A stretch of DNA of 64,000 nucleotides, from the NCBI RefSeq assembly GCF_901709675.1, contig NC_051098.1, forward strand, positions 5,344,000-5,407,999, written 5' to 3'. This stretch comes from Syngnathus acus (lineage: Eukaryota > Chordata > Actinopteri > Syngnathiformes > Syngnathidae). The notes under the pieces are model-generated. The model was not told the DNA's origin, did no database searches, and saw nothing but the letters and a program-made list of their open reading frames with translations. Made by a program: the position numbers and the translations under genes. Of this stretch, positions 35,861 to 48,690 are shown one piece after another (within the stretch, counting starts at the first letter, position 1; each line of letters starts with the position of its first letter).

Positions 35861-38800
35861 GGTCAGGGTTGGGCGTTTTTACAAAACAGACAGAACATAT
35901 ACACATATATATGTGCGCACAAACACACACGCACACACACACACACAGACACACACACACACGCGCGGGAAAACTGTAGCTGCGTGAACTGTGTCAGTTT
36001 TGTGGTTGTTTGACATAAAATCCCTTCTAGCCTGCTGTCCAATGGGAGCGTATTTGTTTTTCCAATGAATGTGCACTATCTCTCCCTATTCTGTATGGCA
36101 ATCCCTACGAATTATAAGAGGTTCTCCCCAGAGTGCGATAAGACAATTCAACCATGTGAATTTTTTCACCATCTTAAGCACCCAGATGTGAAAAAGCAAA
36201 TAAAACTAAGCAGCATTTGCTTTTTGCCATTTTGATCTTTCAGTAAGTCAAAACAACTTTCATTGCAAAAGCCCTGACAGAGAAGCGTAATGATACATTT
36301 GAGCATGTTTTTTTCATGACTAATCATAGGGTACCAGGAAGTGTCATAAATCATTGTGTGTAGGTGACCACTTACTGTATACTCAGCTGAAAAAGTTGAA
36401 TCTTACGAGAATAGATTGGTTAATATTTTCGCCCAGATTTCAGTTTCTGTTACCATTACCGCACATCATGAATATTTCAACAGAATGAGTCCAAGAGGTA
36501 TGCCAACACACCTATTGATTAGCAGATGTTTAAAGCATTTGGTAAAAAAAAAAAAAGCCAGAGAAGAAAAACTTTGGCTTCTTTATTGTTCACACTGAAC
36601 CACAATAAGGACATTTTTGAGGCTATTTTGGTTGAGGATTTGCATCCCATTTAACTTCATGGGCCAAGTGGAAATAATCCTGTGGTCTGTTTTCTTTGAC
36701 TGTTTAGAAAAAACTGAAAATGAAAAAAAAAGAACAAAAAAAAAACCAAACACCCCTCAAGCTGAAGATCTTTACCAGAAGATTATTGTTATCATGGTGA
36801 GTGGATTTCTTTTGGATGTGTGTGCTTTTTAATTGCCAGTTTCAAAGCAGAGACTACCAAAGATATATTTCTTTAGCTTCTCAAATCATTTCTGGGAAGT
36901 GACAGCAGCTCCCTCAGTCGACAATTCTACTTCTAAGCTATGTTTGTGTTTTTTCTCTTATCTGATAGTTTTGTAAATAGTTACCGCATACACATATTGT
37001 ACTATGTTCATCATTTCCAGAATGAGCTCAGTAACCTATTACAACATATTCATTCAGTTGCAGTTACAGTAAGCAGCCATACTTCCAGAACAGTCTCATT
37101 TAAATGAACCTTTTGGTAGATTAGTCATCAAAGCTGAGCGAAAAAAGAATCAAGTGTGATTGGTGCGCATTTAAAGATAGTTTTGAAAGAGTTTTCTCTT
37201 CATCATTTTTTTAAGAAATGTCAAAAATGACATACGTAACTCACAAATTTGAACGAAGCCACAAATACAACTGCTTAAATAGTGATTCTTTCAGAAGCAG
37301 TTATTTATTTTGAGGCAAATTTGTGAATTGCCATAATCACCAATTTAACATTTTATCACCTCATTTTTCGGATTTGAGATTATGCAGTCCTAAATTGTAT
37401 GAGGTCCTTTCTCTATACGTTTTAAACAAGTGTTTGCTTGTACCTCATTGGTCTTTTTTGTAGTCCTATGGACAGACGGGCATACTGACAGAGGCCAGAC
37501 GGGCCCCTCATGTCTACCAATTTAGAACTGTCGCAAGATATAAATAGCATGGCAAAATCTCAACCTTACAGCATTGGACTCTCTGTAACTGTAGTATGAT
37601 GCTGGGTGTGGAACCGAATGGACACAAGTCGGGAAGTTTGTGGTGAAGCGCCGCGTATGTTTGTAGTATGTCATGTGTATTTCTGTGCCCATGCGTGTTA
37701 GTGGTTACCTCGCCCTACTTGTTTCTGTTATGCAATGCGCGTCAGTTACACCCGAACAGGGAGGGGCCGACACACATGCATGGGCGCATGCACGCGCACA
37801 CATAGGTACTTACTTATCTGTTGCCAGATAGTTGAATACTTTCCTAGATGAGTAAGCGATTTTAATTCAAAAATTTCCACAGACCACATAAGGTAAACTT
37901 AATGCACCATTCCGATTAGAAGAAGATGGTGGTGATTGAAAGGCTCCGTGATTTATGACTGTGGACATGGGCATCAGGGACCCAATGCCTTTTGGACCCA
38001 GTTTATCATAACTTTATCAACCCATTTGGGTTACTTAAGTCTTAAGAGTGTCATTTATAGCACAATTCAAGAAGACAATATGGAGTCAATAAATAAAAGT
38101 ATTAAGTATAATTGTTTTTAATTTACTTACTGTTTTTTTGCTCATGATATTTCCAAACACCATCCTCTCATTGTTATTTTCCTTTATCATATATGTGTTG
38201 TCCTCTTTCTCTATGTGCAAGTACTCTAGCTGTGATTATCACCCTGTTACGTATTTCCTTAGAAAGAAATGAGTCTCATATTTTCATCATCCTTCTGAAG
38301 TCCTGGCTAAAGAAGTGTTTGGATGTCAAAACGAAATCCCAAAGACCAACTCATCCTGGAGTGAGTCACTGTGTTGTGTTAGTCACTTGTGATGACCGTA
38401 AAGTGATGTCAACAACAACAATGGTAAAATAGTCCAGAGACAGAAATATAGTTGGATGAAGACATAGATTATGGTAGTGACTAAAAATAATCATAATCTC
38501 AACAACAGTATTTATGACCCCCCCCCCCCCCCACTTTTTTTAACGTTTCAAATACACAACCCTTCTATGACCTGCCTTTCCCCCTTCCCAACCGAGATTT
38601 ACTGTTTGACTGCTCTAATAAGTGATTGTTTGCAAATATTTAACCATCCCCATTGAAACATTACTATGGAGACTTGTCAAACATTGCAACATTATGCTCG
38701 TAAGCAGGCACAGTTCCAACAGTTTCTTAGCAACAGCTCTGTGAGAAGAGCATGGCTGCTCGAGAAATGTGGCAACTTTTTGTTCCCCGTATAAAAAAAC

Positions 38801-39514
38801 AACTCTACAGAATGGTGAGAAAGAAGAATAGTAAGATGAAATATTGTATTGTGCTCATATACACGCTAATACTTTATCATAGCTTTACTAATGTCTCTGG
38901 CACAGAATTTGATAGAGACTGGTAATCGAAAGGAAAACTACACCACAAAAAACACGCCAAGAGAACACATAGCTTCAGAATTGTGGACACTTACAGTCTT
39001 TCAAAATCAAGCTTTTAGCATTTTTTTTCTGCAATATCATTAAGGCTTCCAATTTGAAGCAATTTACAAAAAAGTATTTTGTGATTAGTAGAATGGAATC
39101 TCAATAGTCAAACGCACCACAATCTGAAACCAAAATTTTCTGGAAAAATGAGTTTGGCGAAACCTACAGGTCTTTATAGGCTAATCTTTACAAATATATT
39201 ATTATATAATACATAGATGTTATACAACTATAATTATTATTGCAATTGCTGTCTTCTTTGCCAGGAACGTAAATGTGTTTGATAAATAGCTTCATGTTTT
39301 TATTATCATCCAAAATATTTAGCGTCATCACCCGCCCACTGGCATGTCTAAGAATGACTCTTCAGCATTTTTGATGCTCAAGAAAACACAAAGAAAACAA
39401 AATAGACCTTTTTGTTTGCTCTTTCTTTTCATTCCCTGAAAGTCACTTTGACCCAGTTTCGATGGATCAGTAATTGGACCCAACCCTTCTTGTGATTCTC
39501 TCCTTGTTGATCTC
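35861..39514. other. Intergenic sequence downstream (to the right) of zfp36
   Basis: CA-rich tract at 35922-35963, A-rich runs at 36543-36555 and 36722-36746, and a poly-C run (about 14) at 38519-38532. I see no exons. Short frames at 36166, 38193 and 39328 are unsupported. Confidence 0.4.
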
Positions 39515-39873
39515 ACCTCCAGACTCTCCAACAGCTTCATACTCCAGGCTGTTAGGATCCTGAACTCGCTCCCCCTTTCAGCGTAGCGTCCTGTTCTTTG
39601 CGCTGTGCTTACTGTCTGCTGTATGCATGCTGGCTCAGTTTTGCTCCTCTTATTTATTGGGTTATTGGTTTATTATTTATTCATCGCTCATTTTATTTAT
39701 ATTGTTATTTTTTGTGTATTATTTATTGTTTGTGCCTTCTTGCTTTTATTTTGTGTCGTCTACTTGTATGTCTCGTCACCGTGGGATAGAGAAAACGGAA
39801 TTTCGGTTTCTTTGTGTGTCTCGACATATGAAGGGATTGACAATAAAGCTGACTTTGACTTGACTTTGACTTA
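39515..39873 (+). mobile_element. 5'-truncated LINE (Rex1/CR1-like) 3' end
   Basis: Codons 39521-39583 read RLSNSFILQAVRILNSLPLS plus Ala, then TAG at 39584-39586. This matches the conserved end of fish non-LTR reverse-transcriptase proteins ('RL.NSF.P.AVR.LN'). A 3' UTR follows with GAATTTCGGTTTC, AATAAA at about 39842, and a tail of GACTTTGACTT units to 39873. Only the last part of the element is recognisable. The subfamily call is tentative. Confidence 0.75.
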
Positions 39874-42800
39874 CTCTGTAAGTATGCCCCATTTGCATTA
39901 TGTTTGTCATTCATCCACCAATTCTGATATCACCAACATTTTAATACACAAACGGGATACATTCTGGACTGGTTTCTAGTCAATCTCAGGTTTGTGGTGT
40001 TGTATCTGGGCTTGTGTGGGCTTTCCCCAGGAATGACTTTGAGACAGACATAAGGGCACTGTGTTGCCCCCCAACACTCAAATATTATAACTATTATAGG
40101 ATAAGTATTATTGCGTAAACTACAAAATCCTTGAGAATAAAATCACATATTATTGCTGGTGAATTGTTTTGAAGATGTCACATGAAGCTGAGGGCTGAAA
40201 CTGAAATACACAGATTAGAGGTGCAGCCTGTGGCAAAGATCAGCATGATGCTGGACGAGTTCAACTGGTTTCTTCGGATTCTTTTTTACAAGTCCAAAAC
40301 AGGTGTGAGTCAAGATAATACTCACAAACAACCCTTTGAATGTGTGTCTATATTTTTGGCCATTTTTTTTATTTTTAACCACACACCCATCTTTGTTCTC
40401 CAGGTGTTCACAGCTGTAAATACTTATTGCAGCAAAGAATTTAAGGCTACTTTTCAGTTTGTACGAGAGTCCTAATTGGGTTTATAATAGCTACGGAAGT
40501 TTCATCATAGTGAGGTTCAGAGGGGGGCACTTACCAAAATGTTGCCAGTTCATCCACCGTTCTTCGTCCACGACATGGGCACCCTTCCTCCATCGCTAGT
40601 TCGTCCTTATTCATATTATGGTCGTCCATCTGTCCTTATTGTTTGCAAAGTGCTTCCGTTCCTTGGTCTGTCATCAATCCGTTTCTCCAAGGCCAAGGTT
40701 GGCTGACAATTTGTGACATTAAAGTTTTACTTAAAAAAAACATTGTAGACAATGAGACGGAAACTTTTGAATGACTGCACTTGAAAGAGTGTCCACTTAT
40801 AATTTTCATTCTAGGTAAATTGGAGATTTCTTCAAGTGAATTCTGAAAAATGTGTTGCAGCTAATACACGTGAGAGATATTTTTAAACGTTTCTTTTCTA
40901 AATGACCTTTGCTTTAAATGCACCAGGTGATCTCACCTGCAATCACAATGCCATATCGTAAATCGGTTTTAACAATAGAGAGATTCTGAATGGAACTGAC
41001 ACTTTTGGTCTGGGTTGAAGATGTTCTTTTTCGTTGACTGACAATGTTTCTCTTGTGCAAGACATAATTATCTGAATTGTGTTGCAAGATCTGCTCTGTG
41101 ATTTTGCAACAGCTGTCACATTAAAGTACAATATGTACCCTTTCTAAGTAAAGTATTTGTTCCCCTTACTCTTATGCGTTTGCTAGGCAACGTTGGCACC
41201 AGGAATTCGACTTGATAAAAAAAGCAGTAGTAGTAAAACTTACTTGAAATGACGATAGAAGCAAAGCAAAACAAACTGTAAATACCTAAATAATTCCGAC
41301 AGTAATGAAGGGCATTATTAATCTGGTACTCTAAATCTGCTTTAAATTCCCAATTAGTAGTCATATATTTAAATCAAATGCATTGTTATTATTGTTCTAG
41401 TTATGCCGTATCAGCGTGTGTGCGTACAATGCACTTCAGGTGCTTCCTTAGTTCAAGGACAACACTGAGTCAGTAGATTTCTTCAACTGTCATTCCTCAT
41501 GACTCATGGAGGTGATTTCCCACTTTGTTCTATGGCTTCAGTCCAAATTTCATCCAGAGTTCAGGGAACACTAAGAGCTTTGTTTTTGTTGTGCTTGTTA
41601 TGTTTTTGGACATCCATTTATGGTGCTCGTATGACATAATTGGAAGTGGAAATCACACTGACTATAAAAAAGTTGCCATTTGGCTTCATTATGTTATAAT
41701 AAAATGTTTGTTTTAGGGCCATAGCGACAATGTGGTGAAAAAAAATTGAAATAGTTCTCGAAGAAAAGTTCTCTAGGGGAAAAAAGTACTAGATGATGAC
41801 TAAATGGAAAAAAGGCCTGCTCTGGCACGTTGCATACGGTTGGACTGCCAGGAATGACTCTGGATTAGGAAATCCTTGGCCTGAAGTACAGGGAGGGTAT
41901 AACAAAAAACTGGAATCGTGTTCTCTTTTATTACAAAACTTCCACATTGAGCAACATCACTGCTGGGAGATGCAAATGATTGACAAAGCCAGTTTTTGTT
42001 TCCTTTACGTTGTTTCCTCGTCTCACCTCCTGACTTAATGTATGCACTTGAGTTCTGTTTTCTCCTTCCCGCTCTCAAGCCCATGCTCACTTCCTTCAAA
42101 CAAGGAAATGGGGCCAAGCGGCACTGAGCCGGCCGGGAGAAGGAGGGGGGAGGGACAGATGGGAAACCGCAGTTGAAAAATGAAACAAAATGTCCTGAAC
42201 TTCAAGCAGGAACAACTTCTAGGAAATGAGCGCTCGCCACATTTTAGAGTACTCGTAAAGTACAGAATACCCTGTTTGTTTTGTCTAATGCAATGAAAAG
42301 AAAACGGCAACTACTGTATGTTGACCATCATTTTTACAAATATGTCATATTTGAAAGCTTAATTTGATTTTAGTATGCTTGCTAATGGGGCTGTGGCCAG
42401 GAAAAATAACCTTTTACCCAAACACCCTTGGCTGGATTCCCTAGACTGGCATAATAATATTGGCCCAGGCTCCACACATACTATTCACAGCTGTGGTGTC
42501 TCAGAGCAAGATACCTAATGCTGCTTTCCACTAAAATTAGAAGTTCTAAACTCTAAGGACACAGATGTCATGAATGTCAAATGTACATTTTATTTATTTT
42601 CCTACACATTCTGAGTGTGAATCTATTTGGGAAAAGAAAAAAGTGACCAAAAACAAGATAGGTTTGCTGTAAGCATAACTATTATTTTACAGCAAATCAC
42701 ACTCTCATCCTTGATAGTACTGCTTATCAGACAATTCTTTGTGTGGACTTTCAACTCCACACAGTTTTCCTGAATTCATCCCACATTGTTGATTTCTAAG

Positions 42801-43859
42801 TCATTATATTACTATTTAAAGGGGAAGAAGTCACATCAAAAATGATCTAATATAGGTGCAATGTGCCCCTACGAGTCTAAACACTGCTTAACATTCTGTT
42901 GTGAGATATGAATTAAGTATGAGGGCAATCAATTTGCCACTTGCTATTATAATAGTGATTAGATTCCCCCATAATGATTTATTTTATTAATCCTTCATGA
43001 CTTTTGGAATTTAAAGACAACGTGATTACCGGTAAATTTGCGCAATGTTTCTCTATGTTATGGAAATGATGAACTTTCCTTATTGTGGTGCCCTCAAAGA
43101 CATGACTCAGTGGTGACGTGATGGCTGTGACAAGACTCTGGTTAATATTTACAATAGGTAAGCAATAAATATATGCCTGGGCTTGTTCAAAATAATTTAA
43201 TGTTGCATCAGAATTCTTTAGAACTATAACATGAATAACGCCGTATCATCGTCATGTCAAGCATCCTAATTTCCTCCTCCTCCATTTTATGGAGATTACC
43301 AATAGCAAGTATGATTTTTCTGACCTACTTTTAACTCATTTGGGCCGATTCACTTCCCCTTGGAACGTATCCTCCTTACACTTTCACTCTAAACGTATGC
43401 ATTTTGTGTACACGGCAAATATGACGTCATAATACGTCTATACCAAGCAACGTATATAACCTCTGGATTCTCAGAAGATTTACACACCAGTTATAGCTTC
43501 AAAAAGTCTAAATTAACAAGCTTTGCACTAAATCATAACACAATATACAAGCAGGAGGAAATGTATTACAACTCGCCATATACTCAGTGTCATTTGGTTG
43601 GTATAAATAAATAGACTACCAACACGAGGTTTACTTGGGGGCAAAACGAGAGACAATGGCGCTCTTCTGTCCTCATTCAATGCTTCAACTGTCCTCCACT
43701 CTCACATACACTTTGTATTTCCCACTACGCCACTATTGACATACACAAGTACACTCGCATGCACTCACGCACACACTGTCTACTGCCACTCACTCCTCAC
43801 ATATGAAAGACTCTGAAAGTGAATGTGTAAAGATGTAATGGGAAAAGTAGTGCACAAGT
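39874..43859. other. Intergenic sequence
   Basis: No gene supported. A GC-rich patch (42110-42160, including GAGCCGGCCGGGAG) stands out from AT-rich surroundings. Otherwise no repeats I can name. Confidence 0.4.
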
Positions 43860-43884
43860 GTGTGTGTGTGTCTGTGTGTGTGTA
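43860..43884. repeat. (GT)n short microsatellite
   Basis: GT repeat interrupted by one TCT. Minor. Confidence 0.8.
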
Positions 43885-44117
43885 GAACACAAGATCATGT
43901 TCAAATCACAGTTTTAGGCCTCATTTAAATAGATGAAACATAATGTACCTTAAATAAATTATTTATTTATCCAGGCAATGCAAATGAGAACAGATTCCCC
44001 TTTACAATGCTGGCATGGCTGCAGACAGCAGAGTAAGTAAACCAATACGCATAAATGCACAACAAACTACAATGTGATCTAGATAAATTACAAAAACAAA
44101 ACATACTACTTATGCAA

Positions 44118-44198
44118 CTACGACTACTACTACTAGTACTACTACTAATACTAACACCACTACTACCACTACTACTACTAATAATAATAATAATAATA
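44118..44198. repeat. Compound ACT/ATA trinucleotide repeat
   Basis: CTA/TAC triplets with substitutions (44118-44180) change to a pure ATA/AAT run (44178-44198). A compound microsatellite. Confidence 0.9.
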
Positions 44199-47100
44199 TG
44201 AATGCCCCCCTAAAGAAAAAATAACCTAGTTCCACCAGTGCTTCCTGTCTGAAATGAATTTACAAGGTGTGGCCCTTTATTACTCAAACCCAAAAAGGTG
44301 ATGTCATCAGCAGGTGAAACCGGTTTCAAAAAACATCCAGGAAGGGTTTGTTTTGATATGAAACAGTTCAAAAAATATAACTTCATTATCTGCACAATTG
44401 AGACAATCATATTTTAGTACTAAGATACAATAAGACGCTAACTGGTGATAAAGGGAACTTTGAGTGGAAGGATTGTTGGCGAGCTGTGAATACAGTGGTC
44501 GGACAGACCACATTTCATATTGAGCTATGAGTCATAGAGGTGTTTAGATGACACACGGACCTGTGCTATCGAACTGTACACAAACACACCGGCAGGGTTG
44601 GTGAGTCAGTGAGGAATGCATGCTATGTGGGTACAAGGAGGGCTGAGGGTACGGCATGAAAAAAGCAGCTGGGACTCTTCATGCTGAGGCTTGACAAACT
44701 CAAAGGAATGTGCTATTGCTTCGTCCCGTCAGTACCATGTCAATCTTGAACAAGTCAAGACCCAATTCAAAGCGTTTTCTTCTTTTCAATAGCACTGTGC
44801 ACACAATTTGCAGTTTCTTGTCCATGACAATGTTCAGATGTGTCTATACATGGGTACAGAATGGTTTGTATTACTTCTGCTATTACACATAATAGGTAAG
44901 AATTAATTTTCGGAGGAAGAGATGAACCCCCGCTGCCTGTACACAAGTCGGGCAAACATCTCATAACAATTTATTGTGAAAAATGTGAGAATATTTTTTG
45001 ACTTTGAAGGTCAAATGTGGGTGATGATTGACTGCAACAAACACATAATGTGGGTCTGAGTTAAGCAACCATGACCCAGTTACATTCATGAACAGTATAA
45101 CAACAACAGCATGTGACTTCACTCACGTATATGTTGAAAATCTGACGACATGAAAAGTGTAAAAATGCACAGACTGCATTGGTGAAGCTTCCTTTTCATC
45201 TGGTGATTGTAAAAACGGAAAGTTAAAAAAATGTCAGTGTTCGCCAACTTTTTAAGAAAAAAATAATTTACACTGCTCTTTACATAATCTTGATGAATTG
45301 TTACGACCCAATTTGATCTTAAACTATTGATGGCATTGATAAACAGTTAAAAACAATTTAGGACCGTGTATAACAGTTACCACTCCTATTGGACGCTATG
45401 CAAACTTGCAGCCTATGCTATGAAGATTTCTGAAAAAAAAAAACCCCACATACAAAATATTGCCGTTGTTACCAGTATGTGACAGATGAAGGGAATAATG
45501 TATTACCTGGCCTACTTCTTTGTTTGTTTTTACCTCTCAAGGCAATTCATATACTGTACGTGACAGGTGCCATGGACGTGGTGCTTTATAGGCCTCTGGA
45601 ACTCAGTTCGTGACGTGCGAGATTTGACTTTTGCTGATCTGTATCACAAAGCTATCAGTTCAGATCTTACTTCGGTTTGAAGGTAGTGAGAAAGAAAACA
45701 CCCCACACCCGTCCGTCCCTTTTTGTGTTACTACCACAGTACATTTCCCCCTCCTGTTGTGATGAGAGTGTTCTGCACTGTGTGTGCAGTGTCAAACCGC
45801 AGTGACTCACACTCACATGATGAGGAAAAGTACAATAAAGAACTAACGTGACTCAAAACCACAGGGTCTTAATTTGAAGAAACACCCGAGACTTACTGTT
45901 TAATAGGTAGAATATTCACTTCATGGCGGGACAGCCTATGACTTAAGCTACTGCTCAGTCATGATAAATATGTTCAATCTGGAACTAGATTAACTAATAT
46001 TGTTTTATATTTTTCTTCTTTTGCAAAATGTCTACCTACATTACAGACAACAGTTTCTGGGTTGGAATCCTCTGCCTTTGGTTGCCAACGCTTGTTTTTC
46101 AAGCAATAAAAACATCTCATATGACATGAAGTAAAACAGTGTTATTTTGTGAGTGACAATGTTCCTACACCAGTGACATCACATGGCTCAGGTTTGGGTG
46201 ACTGGAAAAGCTGCAAAGATGGCTTTTATTACTTAACGCCCTACTGCTCATTCTGTAGATATAGCACAAATGTACACAAATGGTCTTGGGAAATATTATT
46301 ATATTACTGATAGCTCCTTTCAATTTTAGCTCACATAGCTACAGCTCTACTGGTCTATTTGACCTCAACTTGCTTTTGCCCAGAACATTTTCATTTCATG
46401 TTAAATATTCCAGCTGTAGTACTCTGAATAATTATTAATTCATGAGGAATGACAGTATGCAATCAGCCGTAGAGAGTTCTGTGTTTGATTTCCTTCAGTG
46501 AGCCAAAATGTCAGCCACATAATTCTCAGTCAACATCAACAGTGAGACTACACTCAGAACGATGTTGAGGGAACCTCGTCTTGGAACTTCTGTGATGTAG
46601 TGCCTTCCTCTTGACATTTATTTGCAGTATAAATAACTCAAAGTGATGTGTTTTGATATGAATATACAGTACGTAGGTATGTTCCATCCCACACATACAC
46701 AAAATTGATCAAACAATGCGATGGAAAACGTTATCTTCCTCTTGATTGTGACGATGGGCTTTTGGTCACACTGTTATATCATGTTCAAAAATACACATCA
46801 AGAATGTTAATGACTAATATCACATCCATCATCAGCCCAATACCACATGTGACTACGCATCAGGAAAAGCTCGTTTTCTTTTTTGATTTTTTTGCAGAGA
46901 GACGATGACCGTGACCCTTGTCACACTCTCCTTTGACTTCCGGGTGCTTACGTGGCCGTGCAATCATACACTGGTGTGTTTTGTTATATCAGCTTATTCC
47001 ATTGCTACAATAGGTCGGTATGAGAACTTGCAAAAGTTTGTCATTATAAAAACACGTAATATGTATATATTTGTGATTATTAAATGTTTTTTAATTGTTC

Positions 47101-48590
47101 CTAAAAGTTGGATGCTTGAATGAAGCCTGCCGCTCACTGGAGCTACTTTCTGAGCGTAGAAGTCATTTGAGACTGTTTGCTGAGCAAATAACTCGCTGTG
47201 TGTTTATAGTTTTTGAAGAATTTTCTGCCTCACAAAGAAATGAATAGATAACATGTTACATATTTTTCGCCTTGTGACTACTTGAGCTACAACTTGCCCA
47301 TAGGGCAGAAATTCAGGAGGCCAATCAAATCATATCGCTTTCTCACATGATTTAAACTAAGTTGCCGTTGCAAACAAGATAATCGGCTGATACATACATG
47401 GAAAGAGTTTGTGTTTTTATGACGTAACATCTTCCGATTTTAGAAATACGGATACGTATGAGCAGGCATTCAAAGTAATACATCATGTTGCCACTGCCTT
47501 CAACTTCGTTCATCAAATCAAACAGCAAAATGTCTTCTCCTCAATGTAACAGGTGACAACTTTGCCATGGCACCATCATGTGATCTCTCTCTCTTAGTGT
47601 ACTTTAACAGCTTTTACCAAATTGTAACGTCACGTTATGATATTATGTTTGTGAAGTCAACAACATTTTTGCATCTGTGGTCAATGTCAAACAAGAGTGA
47701 ATGCAGTGGAAATTCAAAGGTCGAATTTTCTACTAAACACTGCCAACGTCATAAAACTTGTTATATCTACACAGGCAAAGTCACATTTTAACATTCTAAC
47801 TGTCATACAAATTTAAAGACCAGTTAACTATTGTTCATTTCATAAGAGATAAAAACCTATAAACCACTGACTCTTAACCTTTAATGACAAAGGTCAAAAA
47901 TGCAAGTACGATTCGGCTCGCAGATGAAGATGTAAGATGGAGTCTTGCTGCTGTCAAGACAAGTCTTCAGTACTTCTTCTCTTTTCACCGTCTTCTTACT
48001 GAACACCCTTTGTACATATATGATGGTTGTTCTTTTGAAGAATTGCAAAAAGCCACAAAAAGCCAAAGAAATATCAAAATACATCCCCACACAATTTCCA
48101 TTCTTTCGACTGCATATTCAACTTAAGTCTCACGTGAAGTCAAGCATGACAACCGTTTAAAATAAAATTTGGTTTAAACTCTGTCATGTATGACTTGCAG
48201 GCTTTTGACTTAAGAAATTCCACCAAGAAATCAACAAAAAGGTTGTGTCCATATCACTAGCGATTAAAGTCAAACAGAAATGAACATTTCTTTTAAAATT
48301 GTTTGCACAAGCTAAAAGGAGACCCTGGGCTGTACATCATGTTCCATAAAGCTCTTTCAAGTGATTTGAATAGCATTTTCTTCAACCACTGGAACCTTCC
48401 TCTACTGCACACTAAGGGGCCTCACTTCCTTTTTTGAAAGCCTTTCCATTTCCTGTCTGTCTGAGACGTAGTTCTGCTTGAACAAGAGCTAGACTCAACG
48501 CATTCTCAAGTCATCTTCAAGTCCTGAAAATACATGGTTCGGAGTGCAACCAAAGAGTGGCCGCTTCTTATCAGGTTGATCTCCAAATCA
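44199..48590. other. Intergenic sequence
   Basis: No exon, RNA gene or repeat supported. The many 60-90 codon frames are at the density expected by chance. Confidence 0.4.
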
Positions 48591-48690
48591 TCCATCAGGT
48601 GTCACTAGTATGGTGCCCGCAGGCCAGGTTGGCCTCAAGGACCATATTAGTGGCCCATGGGCTCATCAGAGGACATTGTAATTTTCTGGA
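48591..48690. repeat. Possible old dispersed repeat fragment
   Basis: GTATGGTGCCCGCAGGCCAG, then TTGGCCTCAAGGACCATATTAGTGGCCC, resembles a dispersed repeat phrase seen in fish genomes. It is diverged and its boundaries are unclear. Confidence 0.3.
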